A stretch of 64,000 nucleotides of DNA from Myxococcaceae bacterium (GTDB lineage Bacteria > Myxococcota > Myxococcia > Myxococcales > Myxococcaceae), in assembly GCA_016793095.1 (NCBI GenBank), contig JAEUJQ010000047.1, positions 1 through 64,000 of the forward strand, written 5' to 3'. The notes under the pieces were generated by a model. It made no database searches and had not been told where the DNA came from. It was given only the letters and a program-made list of their open reading frames with translations. Below are positions 1 through 10,600 of this stretch, in pieces. How positions within the stretch are numbered: position 1 is the stretch's first letter; every line of letters begins with the position of its first letter. Made by a program: the position numbers and the translations under genes.

Positions 1-803
1 GCCCCGCCACCCGCTGAACCACCACCCGGTCCTCCCGCCTCGCCACCCGCCGCGCCACCCGCGACGCCACCAGCCGCGCCGCCCGCGACCCCACCAGCCG
101 TTCCTCCGGCCGCGCCACCCGCGGCACCACCCGCGCCGCCAGCCGCACCACCCGCAGCCCCGCCAGCGACCCCACCACCCGCTCCGGCGTCAACTCCACC
201 GGCACAGGGGTGGCGCTCGCGCAGCACCGTCTCGACCCACGTGGGCCCGTGGGCCGACGCACCACTCATGACGCTCAAGCGAAAGGCGTCAGCCGTCTGC
301 ACTGTCCGCGGCGTTGCGCCGTTCGAGCACCAGAGGAAGAGGTAACGCCTCCCTTTCCTGACCTGTCCGCTCCCCGTCGGGTTCGCCTGGCTGGCGCCGC
401 CACGGTACCGGCATTCCACCGAGAGCGACCCGACGCCGTACCGCAGACTCAGTTGCCCGTTTCCAGCGTTCCCCCGCGTCACCTCGATGCGGCGGGGCAG
501 CCGGAACCGCATCGCGGGCGCCACCGTCGCCGAGCCATCCACTTGTCCAGGGGGGACGTACGTCTTCGACGCTTCGAGCGACACCCGCCGACAGCGACGC
601 TCGCGCTGGCACCCGCGCTCTTCCTCCTCTTCGTCCCGCCGGTCTGCCTCATCGTCCTCGTCGTCCGAGTCGCCGTCGTTCCAGTGCACGGCGTCGCGTC
701 GCGCGACGGCATCGGCCCCTCCGGCCTGCGGCTCCTTCCCACAGAAGGACAGGAGCACCAGCCCCAGGAGGAGGCCGACCAACTGGCGCAACGAAGCCCT
801 CAC
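1..803 (-). CDS. Secreted acidic protein with Gly/Ala tetrapeptide-repeat tail, partial
   Basis: This reading frame is open from a GTG at 803-801 to the left edge, giving 267 residues so far with no stop. The GTG overlaps the stop of the upstream parvulin gene (GTGA, 803-800), so it is the fourth gene of the giant-protein operon. It begins with a signal peptide (a Leu/Val-rich core ending LLSFC). The Cys could be a lipidation site, but Phe at -1 is atypical for a lipobox. A very acidic stretch of Asp/Glu follows at about residues 39-55. Then comes a Cys-containing globular part (to about residue 205) and a tail of AGG-based tetrads such as AAGG, VAGG, EAGG and TAGG. I recognise no family. Gly/Ala tetrads of this sort occur in secreted myxobacterial proteins as low-complexity linkers. 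The position suggests a surface partner of the giant protein, which is inference. Confidence 0.75.
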   Translation of the reverse strand, partial: MRASLRQLVGLLLGLVLLSFCGKEPQAGGADAVARRDAVHWNDGDSDDEDDEADRRDEEEEERGCQRERRCRRVSLEASKTYVPPGQVDGSATVAPAMRFRLPRRIEVTRGNAGNGQLSLRYGVGSLSVECRYRGGASQANPTGSGQVRKGRRYLFLWCSNGATPRTVQTADAFRLSVMSGASAHGPTWVETVLRERHPCAGGVDAGAGGGVAGGAAGGAAGGAGGAAGGAAGGTAGGVAGGAAGGVAGGAAGGEAGGPGGGSAGGG

Positions 804-1624
804 GGAGTGCCTCCCGCCAGCGCACTCATCGCCTTCTCGTAGCGCTCGACCTTCACCTCGACCTCGAGCCGCTTCGAGAGCGCCGCCCGCGCTTCCTCAC
901 GGAGCTGTACCGCGAGCGCGCCACGCACCTCGTCGAATGGGCGCTTCACCGGGTGCACCTTCTTGAGTGCCTTCAGCACGTGGAACCCGAACGGCGTCTG
1001 AATCGGCTTCGAGACGGCATTCTCGTCGAGTTCGGCGGCCGCCGCGAAGACTTCCGGCGCGATGGCGCCCTCGCGAACGACACCCACGACACCACCCTTC
1101 TCCGCCGTCGCCCCGTCCTCCGACAGCTCGCGCGCGACCGACTCGAACGCCTCTCCTCCGAGCAGACGTGCCCAGGCGGTGGTGGCCTTGTTCTGCGCGC
1201 GCCGCACCACCGCGACATCTCCCCCGGCCGGAGCGGCGACGAAGACGTGCGCGAGTTCCAGCTGCCGCACCGTGGCGGCGTCCGTCGATTCGTACCGGTG
1301 GAGGAGGGCCTTCTCGTCGGGAATGGGCACTTCGGCGTCGAGCAGGGCCTGCGCCAGAATCTCGCGCTCGGCGGCCTTGATGCGCGCCTGCACCGTCTCA
1401 TTCTTTCCGAGGCCACGGCTCACCGCGGCTGCCGCGAGCCGCTCCTTGTCGACCAGCAGCTCGACGGCCGCCTGCACGTCGCCGGTGCGCTCCGTTCGCC
1501 GCGCCTCGCGCACGTCGCCGACGGTGAGGCGGCGGCCGCCCACCTCGGCCACCACGTCAGGGGGCCGGCACCCTGCGACGAGCAGCACCAGCAGCACGGA
1601 CGAAAGCGTTCTCTCGAGGCTCAT
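800..1624 (-). CDS. Parvulin-type peptidyl-prolyl isomerase lipoprotein
   Basis: This is a 274-residue periplasmic foldase of the SurA/PrsA/PpiC type. It starts with a lipoprotein signal (lipobox VAGC, Cys19), followed by an N-terminal helical chaperone part (about 25-115). The parvulin domain (about 121-223) has the typical pieces: LELAHVFV with His126, FESVARELS at 160-168, the GGVVG turn, and FGFHVLK at 212-218. Of the three parvulin-like proteins here it is the only one that keeps the family's active-site landmarks. The ATG at 1624-1622 overlaps the TGA of the giant gene (ATGA), so translation is probably coupled to the end of that 32.7-kb frame. The stop overlaps the next gene as GTGA. 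The likely role is to assist folding or release of the giant protein in the periplasm, which is inferred from context. Confidence 0.88.
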   Translation of the reverse strand: MSLERTLSSVLLVLLVAGCRPPDVVAEVGGRRLTVGDVREARRTERTGDVQAAVELLVDKERLAAAAVSRGLGKNETVQARIKAAEREILAQALLDAEVPIPDEKALLHRYESTDAATVRQLELAHVFVAAPAGGDVAVVRRAQNKATTAWARLLGGEAFESVARELSEDGATAEKGGVVGVVREGAIAPEVFAAAAELDENAVSKPIQTPFGFHVLKALKKVHPVKRPFDEVRGALAVQLREEARAALSKRLEVEVKVERYEKAMSALAGGTP

Positions 1625-4600
1625 GGCAGCGTGAGGTTTGGCGAGGTGAAGGTGGAGTTGACGTCGGCGAAGGCCGAGGCGGCGTTCACGAGGTTGTCCG
1701 TGGTGACGTCGACACCGCCCTGAATGACGAGCGAGCCGAGGTCCAGCTGCCCCGCCGGCACCAACGGAATCGAGGTGGCCCGCAGCGGCACCGTCGTCGG
1801 GCGACTCCTCGCGTCGACCGTCAGGCTCGCGAACGACGGCCAGAGGTCCCAGGCCTCGACGAACACCGTGCCCGCCCCGCCTCCGCCGTCGCGGCGCGAG
1901 GCGTCGAGCACCCAGGCCGGCGTGCTGTTGGCCGTCACCTTGATGCGCCCGGCGCCGCCGCCCGGCAGGCCACCCAGCACCTCGATGGTGCCGGCCCCCT
2001 GGCCTGAGGCACACGAGACGCGCACCGTGCCGCCCGCGCCACCGCGGAAGCCGCCCGCCCCGTTGGCGCGCAGCACACCGTCGAGCTGCAGCGTGTCCGC
2101 GATGAGCGTCAACACGCCGCCGCCCGCTCCGCCCACCGTCGGCCCCGCCACCTCACCCGAGCCACCACTGCCCGCCTCGCGGGGGTCGCTCACGTCGTCG
2201 TACTCGAGTGACGTCGCCGCCCAACCGCCCGGCCCACCGTAGCTGCCGGCCGCTCCGGCGGCACCACCCGGCCCTTCGCCGCGCTCGGTTCCAGGAGAAA
2301 GGACGAGGCCGCCGAGGTAGCCTGTGCCACTCACGTCGATGCTGCTCGTCGCGTCGACCTCGAAGAGGAAGCCGGCGACGGTGGTGTCAATCTCCAGCGC
2401 GCCAGTGTCGGGAACGGGCGTCAGTCGCACCTGCTGCAGCACCGAGCCGTTCGTCAGCGACACGAGGTCAGGCGTCCACCGGTACACGGGCAGGAAGTCG
2501 ATGGCGCGGGTGATGGTGGAGTTCGACGCGCTCAGCCCCTGCATCGGCAGCGCGCCCGCGCGGAACAGAAGGTCGACGTTGGCGAAGTCCGTCGGGAAGC
2601 CGCTCAGCACCGCGACATCGTCGAAGGACGCCGCCGTACGCGCGGCCACCCCGTCGGCGATGAGCAGGTGCTCCGTCGTCAGCGCGCCGATGAAGTCCAC
2701 GCGGGCGTTGGTCGCCACCGCGACGAGCACGAGAGGCGCCGCGAGGCTGGAGGGTACACCTTCGATTCGCGTCGCGGACACGAGCGGTGCGGCCAGACCG
2801 TTGTTGGAGATGACGAGGGTGCGCACGAGGTGTCCGGCGACGGCGTCATCACGCTCGAGGTACACCGTGCCCGCACCACCGCCCTCCGGCCCGCCGATGG
2901 CCTCGAGCGTGTACGGAACGCTGCTGCTTCCCACGTGCACCACCGCGACACGTCCACCGCCGGAGCCGCTCGCGCCGTTGGCCTGAACCCACCCCGCCGT
3001 GCCCCCGAAGCCTGCGAGATCCGCCACCTCGAGCAGCACACTGCCGCCGGAGCCCGAGAACGTGGGGCCAACGCCCGAGTTCGCCCAACCAGCGAGCGCC
3101 GATGCGCTGATGATGCCGGCCAGCTCGAGCCGGGTCGCCTTCAGGTGAATGCGACCTCCCGCGGCGCCAGGACTCCCGTCGAGCCAGTCGTGGGTCGCCC
3201 ACCCACCGGCCTGGAGGGGCCTGGTGATGTCTGTTGAGGAGATGGCCGGCCCCCCAACACCCTGCCCGCCGTACGTGCCGTTCGCCGGAGCACCCGTCAC
3301 GGCGGTGTAGTCGTAGGCCGTCACGCTGCTCGACCCGTCGACCTGCACGAGACCCGCGACATCGAGGTCGAGCAACGGACCGAAGAGCTGACTCCCGCTC
3401 AGCACCGACAGTGACGCGAGCGCCATCGGAGCTGCCACGCTGACGTTGCACGACGAGAGTCGGAGCCCGGCCGGCGCCGACAGGACGTTGAACTGGGCGC
3501 TGCAGGAGGTGAAGTCCAGCGGGGCCCCTCCGGTGTACGTGAAGGGCGAGTAGGAATAGAGGCCTCCACACGTCGCGAAGGCGGCCGCCGCCGTCGACAC
3601 CGGGCCGCCGAACGTCACGTAGGCCCGGCCGGTCACTGTCACTCCTGTGTAGGTGCCGCCTTCCACATCAGTGTAGAAGGACGGCCAGACGCCCTCGTTG
3701 TCGACGGCGACTTCGCCGTGCGCGTCGAGGGCATTGCGGAAGAACTGTGTACCCGAGCCGCCACCCTCGGTGGCCTTCGTGAAGACGTTGCCTCGCGGGA
3801 AGCTCATCGAGCCGAAGACGACGGCGACACGGCCGGCACCCGCGCTGCGGAGCGTCGCCGGGGCCGCGCCACCACTGGCTTCGACGCTTCCAGTGCCAGA
3901 GAACGCCCCCGACACGGACAGGGAGACGGTCCCGCCCGCGCCAGCCCAGGCCTGCGCGCTCGCATCACCGCCATTCGCCGCCAGCACGCCGTCGAGCTGC
4001 AGCGACGCGGCCGAGATGCGAATGACGCCGCCGCCATTGCCGCCCGGATCCAGGCCGTCGGCCGAGCCGCCGCCACCTGGCAGCACCGGGGCCTTCGACG
4101 AGTCGTACGGCGCGTTCCACGGCCACATCGAGTACGCCCCCGGCGCGCCGTGACTCCCGGCCGCGTTCGGCTCGCCCGAGCCGCCCGGCCCGCGGCCTGC
4201 GCTGGCAAAGTTGTCGCCCGACCGCCCTCCGAGGAAGCCCTTGCGCGAGACGTCGACGCGGCTCGTCCCGTCGATGCGGACGTTCCCGGACGCCAGGAAG
4301 GCCACCTCACCCGTCGTCGCAACCGTGGCCTCGGGCGTCGTCCACGTCGAGCCCGTCAGCTGGACCTCGCCGAGCGCCGCTGTCGGAGGCGTGTTCGCGA
4401 CCCACGTCGAGTTCAGTAGCGCCAGCGACAGCCCAGTCGGCACCCACGGCTTCGCAAGCCGCACGGTGGATGACGTCACCGTCAACGCCGTCAGCCCGGG
4501 CGTCGACAGCGGCTCGTCGAACTCGACAACGGCGTTGTCCAGCACGAGGTCGGCCGCAGAAGTGGCAAGGCTGAACCTCGCGCGAGCCCCACTGCGCACC

Positions 4601-7600
4601 TCGAGGCGCGCGTAGCTGCCGCCTGGCACCGTCGTGAAGGCGGAAGGCTGCCCGCCGTTCTCGAGGCGCAGCAGGCCCAGTGGGCCGACACCAGCGTCGG
4701 CGGCGCTCGTCTGCTGCAAGAGGACGGTCCCGACTCCGCCGGCACCGTCACCGCGTGCCTGGACATTCGCGAGGTCAAAGCCAGCGAGCGAGGCATAGCG
4801 CACCACGACGCGTCCGCCGCTGCCGCCTCCACTGCCGTTCGCGCGGACGGCGCCAGCGCCGCCCAACGAGCCGACCTCGAGACGGACTCCGCCACCGGCC
4901 CCGCCGCGCTGACCGACGCGCGTGGGACGATCGCCATTGGCCTCGATGGCGCCGTCCAGCAGCAGAGATTGGGCGCGCAGGCGAATGAGGCCACCGCCCG
5001 ACGCGCCGGGCTCGAGCGGCTGTCCGACGGTACCCGAGCCGCCCCCACCCACGAAGGCAGCGTCATCGACGACACCGACGACGGGCTGCGAGGCGCCCAC
5101 AGCCTCGCCCGGGCCAGCATGGCTTCCGCTCGCCCCTTCCGGCCCAGCGACGTTCTGCGACGTGCGACCGGCCGAGTCGCTGTTGGGGGCCACGAAGCCT
5201 CCCAGCCCGCCGCGGCCCGTGGCGTCGATGCGAGCGCCCACCGCCACCAGCACCTCGCCCGTCACCTCGAGGTCGAACGACTTCGTGCCGCTGAGGCCCT
5301 GCGACGAATGCGTCAGGACACCACCGTCGACGATGGTGATGCTGCGGAAGCGGTGCACGCCATCGACGCGCAGCTCGGTGCCCGAGATGAGCAGGTCGGT
5401 GTCGTCGAACGAGAAGTCCGTCTCGGAGATGTGGCCAAGCTGCGAGGCCGGGACGACCTGCACGTCGGCCGTCGCGACGCCGCGCAGGCCTCCCACGTCT
5501 TCCGCCTCCGCCGTGACGGTGAGCGTCCCAAGGGAGGGCGTCGGAACCTGGACGACGTACTGCTGCCCGACGACCGGCGAAGTGAAGCGCTGAAGCACCT
5601 GCGCGCCCACCCTGAACTCCAGCCACGCGAGGCCACGCTCATCCATCACCGAGGCGCGAACTGACACCTGCCCACCTTCCGGCCCCTGGGCCGGCGCCTC
5701 GATGGCCACGGCGGGCGGCTGGTTGACGGCGAAGCCGAGCGAGTCCTGCGCCGAGGTGGACTTGCCCAGCACATCGGTTGCGGTTGCCGCCATCACGAAG
5801 GACTGGGGCGCAACAGCAGTCCTCGTCGTGCAGAACTCGCGACAGTGTTGTCCGCACGACGTCGCGCCGAGCTGGGCGACGCCGTCGATGGCGACTGACA
5901 GCGCGAAGCCGCTCCGGAGCCGTCCGTCGGAGTCCTCTCCCCGCACGCACCACGTCACCGTCTCGCCGACGAGCGGTGCCGGCACCGAGCGGGTGAAGGT
6001 GATGGTTGGGGGCGGATTCGGCGCCAGCGGCACGACGCCGCTCAGCGACGTCTGCTGCCCGAGCGCGTTCGTCACCACAGCGTTGAAGGTGGCCGTGGCC
6101 GTCTGCGCGAGCAACGGCAGCGAGGCATCAAGAGTCAACGTCACGTCGCGGCCGGTGGGCTCGGTGACCGCGGGGCCGGCCACGCCGATGGACACGCCCT
6201 CGAGGAAGACCTCGAGCCGATGAACGCGATTCGACGAATCAAAGGCGCGCACGAAGGCGTTGTTGGTGAGCGCGAGGTTGTCGCCCTCCAGCACGGAACC
6301 AGAGGGCATCTGCTCGAACGTGAGCACGGGCGCTGCCCCCGGCACGACGGCGATGGCGCGCGCGACCCTGCTCTCTCGCCCCCGCACGTCCCGAGCCACC
6401 GCCTCCAGGCTGATGCTGGCAGCTGTCGACAGAGCCGGCGCCGAGATGACGACTGGCGGGACCTGCGAAAGGAATGACGCGCCCGGGCTCGTCACGCTGG
6501 ACACCAGCACCCCGTCGACGAAGAGCTCGAGCGACGTCGCGTCGCCGTCGATGTCGAACGCATCGCATGGCTGGAAGAAGCGAGCGCCCTCGGCTACCGA
6601 GAGCGGCACGTTCAGCGACACCACCGGCGCTACGCCGTCAGGTTGTACGACGTAGCTCTGCGACACCTCGGTCGTCAGGCCTGTTCCGTCCGTCGCCACG
6701 GCGCGCAGCGTGACGGACTGGCCGACGCGAGCTGCCGGGAAGCGCAGCGTCGTCGGCAACTGCACACTCCCCTGCGGGCTGCTGGCGGCGTTCGCGAGGA
6801 CTCCATCCACGAAGAGCTCGACTGTGAGGGCGCTCGAGTCGGCGCTCGAGAGGGTGAAGCTGTTGACGGCCGGCTCTCCCTTGAGCGCCGCGGGCAGCCC
6901 GCTCAGCGTCGGCGCGACGGCGTCGGCAGAGAGCGTCCAGGCGGTGCTCACCGAGGACACCCTTCCCAGTCCGTCGACGAGCGTCGCAGTGAGCGTTCGC
7001 ACGCCACTCGAGGCCACCGCCGGCACGACGACGGGGATGTTGAAGCGGAACGAGCCGTCGAGCGGCGAGGCCGTGGAGGCGAGGAAGACGTCATCGAGCG
7101 TGAGCGTCACGAGGCTGGGCATCGGGACGGCGGTGGACGCTCCGACGGCTACGACGCCACGAGCACCCGCAGCGCCAGAGGGAACCGATGCGAACGAGAG
7201 GGTCGCCTGGGCGTTGTTCGCCGGCACGGCCCGCACGTGCTTCGTCGCCGACGTGCCCACCCGCCCACCCGCCGCGCGAGCTTCAACCGAGACTGCGACG
7301 AGGCTCCCGCCAACCGCCCGCGGAGGCATCGCGACCAGCGCGCTTCCCGACGCCGGCAGCCGGCCGACCAGTTGGCCATCGACCCGGACCCACGCTTCGT
7401 CGACCGCCACGCCACGGGCCTCGGCGCCAATGGCGAAGAGCGAGCCGATGGGCGCGGAGTCGGGCGGCGCAGCAGTCCATGACACCGAGGGCGTCGACGC
7501 TGAGAGGGCGGGAAAGACGCGCACGCCTGTCGAAGCGTCAGCCACCACGAGGTGCCCGTCCGCGACGACAGCGTCTTCGGCACGCTGGACGGCGTACTGT

Positions 7601-10600
7601 GCGCGCAACGCCGGCGCCGTTGGGTTCGTCACGTCCCACGTCTCGACGCCAGAGGGGCCCTCGCTTGCGACGAGGGTGCGACCGGACAGCCGCAGGCGTC
7701 GGATTGTCCCTCGGGCAGTGAGCGTGCTCCGCAGCGCAGGCGAGTTTGGGGTTGCGACCGAGTACAGCGACACACTCGTTCCCGAGGCGATCGCGAGCAG
7801 GTCGCCATCCAGTGCCGCCTTCATCGCGCCTCCCGGGACAGTCGCGATGACGGCTGGCACGCCCGAGGGGCTCAGGCCCACGACGCCGAACGAGGTGCCC
7901 TGGGCGATGACTGCGAGGTCCTCATCCGCCGCGAGGTCCATCGTGGCCCCAGCCAGCGTCGTCGATTCGAGGCCCGTCACCGAGAAGGGGTACTGGTAGG
8001 CCCACGGCGCCGTCCTCAGGCTTGCACCTGACACCGCCCAGAGACGGCCCGCTGTGACAGCGACCTGGTTCACCGTCTCGAAGCCCTGCACCGGCACCGC
8101 GCTGCCAAGCCCGCCGGGCCAGGTCCCCTGGTCGAGCCATGCAACCAGCGCCGAGCCATCCTGCGCGAAGATGACGTCGCCCTGCCGGTCGACCCAGGAG
8201 ATAGCGCCGGGGCGGGTCGCCACATCAGTGAGCTGGGGTGCGTCGAAGCTCGCGCGCAGCAGGCCCTGCTGGGACGCCGCGACGACGATGGTTCCGCGCC
8301 CGGCCGAGAGCGCGACCGCAGAGTCGATGGTGGGCAGGGTGAATTGAACACCAGTGGCGTCCACGTGGGGACGGGTCAGCGTCGCCAGGCGCAGGGCGTT
8401 CTCGGTGACGCCCACCACCACCCCGCCGCTCACAGCGAGCCGTCGCGCCCCAAAGGGCGTCGATGAGAGCAGCGCGGGCCGCGACACGTCACGGACGTCG
8501 ACGACATTCAACGAGCCGTCGTTCGTCGCGATGAGGGCCTGGCCGCCACCCACCACCGCATCGAGGGCGGTGCTGGGGAGCGACACATCGACGAACTCGG
8601 TGGCGCCGAAGAACCCCGTCGACCGGTGAACCCGGGCCGTCCCGCCACCCACGCTCAGGGCGCCAACGGGCAACTCGAGAACGGCGATGCCCAGCGCCTG
8701 ACTCACGACGCTGCTCGTCGCCCAGGCGCCGGCCGCCGAAGGCACGGCAATCCCCTGGCGAGCGTCGTCGATGCGGTGCAGACACCGTCCGAGCGTCCCT
8801 GACACCACCGGCAGCGGTCCGCTGAACGGCAGCGCGATCGTCCGCGCGCGCGCGCCGGGCTGCACGTCGAGGATGACGGCGTCAAAGGCATCACTCCGTC
8901 CGAACTGTGGCCGCGAAGCGCAGAAGACGTCGCCCGCAGACGCGAGCCGCGCCCAGCGACCAGCTATCGACTCGACGGGGCTCAACACGCCGCCGCTGCC
9001 GACGGCGAGCACCTCGAGGCCCGAGCTGGCTCGCGCCACGAGGAGGAAGCCATTCCCCATCGCGATGGAGGCCGGCGGCTCACCCAGAGACCACGTGGAG
9101 ACGGGCGTGAGGACAGGCGCTGGGCTTCGGGCGAGGTGGTAGAGCGCGACGCCCGTGGGCGTTCCGACAGCGACGAGGTCGCCCCAGACACTCACCCCCC
9201 CCCCCGGCACGAAGGCCCCGGTCGCTCCCGGCGCAGAGAGTGCGGCCACCGGCTGAGCCACCACTCGACGGGTCGCAGTCGCCGTCACCGCGTTGGACGC
9301 GACGTCGACGGCCGAGGCGCGGACCTCGATGACTGCGCCGACAGGTGTGGTCGCCGGCACTGCGAAGCTCAGCTCAGCCCCGTCAGTCGCCACTTCGAGT
9401 CCGTCGATGCGAAGGCTCGTCGTCACCGTCGTGGCGGTCTGGTCGCTGACGGTGGCTTGCGCGAGAAGGACGCTGCCCTGCGCCACCACGGCGCCCGCCG
9501 GCTGCACCACGAGCGTGAGGGCCGGCACTGACAAGTCGTCGACGACGACGACGGACACGGCGGTCGCCGGCCCCACCCGTCCGGCTTCGTCGATGGGCTC
9601 GGCGGTGAGCGTGACGGTGCGGCTCGCCGTGACGAGGGGCAAGGCGACCTCGACGTCGAAGTCGGGGGCCGATGCGAGCGCCGCCTCGACGCCATCCGCC
9701 AACACCCGCACGGTGTCTGTGGCCGCGAGAGAGGGAGTGCCCGTGACACGAACGCGACGGCGGGTCCCTTCGACGTAGGGAGCACCGCCCACCACCTCGA
9801 GCGAGAGCAGCGGCGGCAGCGGCGGCGCCGCCGCTACCAGCACCGGCCGCGTCGATGTGGGGCCGCGTCGCCCGAGCGCGTCAAGCCCGGTGGCCGCCAG
9901 CAGAACCGGGGTGTCGACGGACACGACCGGGAGAGGCAACGACGCCGCGAAACCGGGCTGGGCGACAAGCACTGGTGCCGCACCACTAACCACGTACTCC
10001 ACCTGGGCGAGCCGCCCCGGCTCGTCCGACTCGACCCGCACCGCCAGTTGTCCTCCGGAGACACTCTCGATGGGTGAGATGAGACTCACCGCCGGGCCTG
10101 ACGCAGCGAGCGTCGTCGTGACGATCGCCTGGGTGGTGGCGACCTGCCCTGAGAGGTCCTTCACCCGCAGCGACAGCGTCACTGCCCGCGGCGTCGAGGG
10201 CAACGCGACGTGTGTCGGCGTCTGACCATCGAAGGTGTCTACGACGACGCCATCGACGAGCAACTCCGCACGCCAGGCGTTGAGCGGATCGGCTCCGTCC
10301 GTCACTGTGGCCACCAGGGGGATGTCGGCGCCCGCCGTTGCCGTCCCCTGGGCCGTCAGCGAGACGGTCGGAGCGGCGCTCCCGCGAATGAGAGGCCACG
10401 ACACGAGCCCCTGCGCACCCATCGCCATCAAAGCGCCGGGCTCGAGCCGCGCGCGCCCGATGGTCTCGAACAGACCATGAACCGTCGGCACGCCCGTAAC
10501 GTCGAACACCCGCGTGTCGCGCGCACCCGCCACCGCCACCCAGGGCCCCGTCGCCGTGAGCGAGACGGCCGGGCCGGCCAACGCGGTGCCTCCGCGACTC

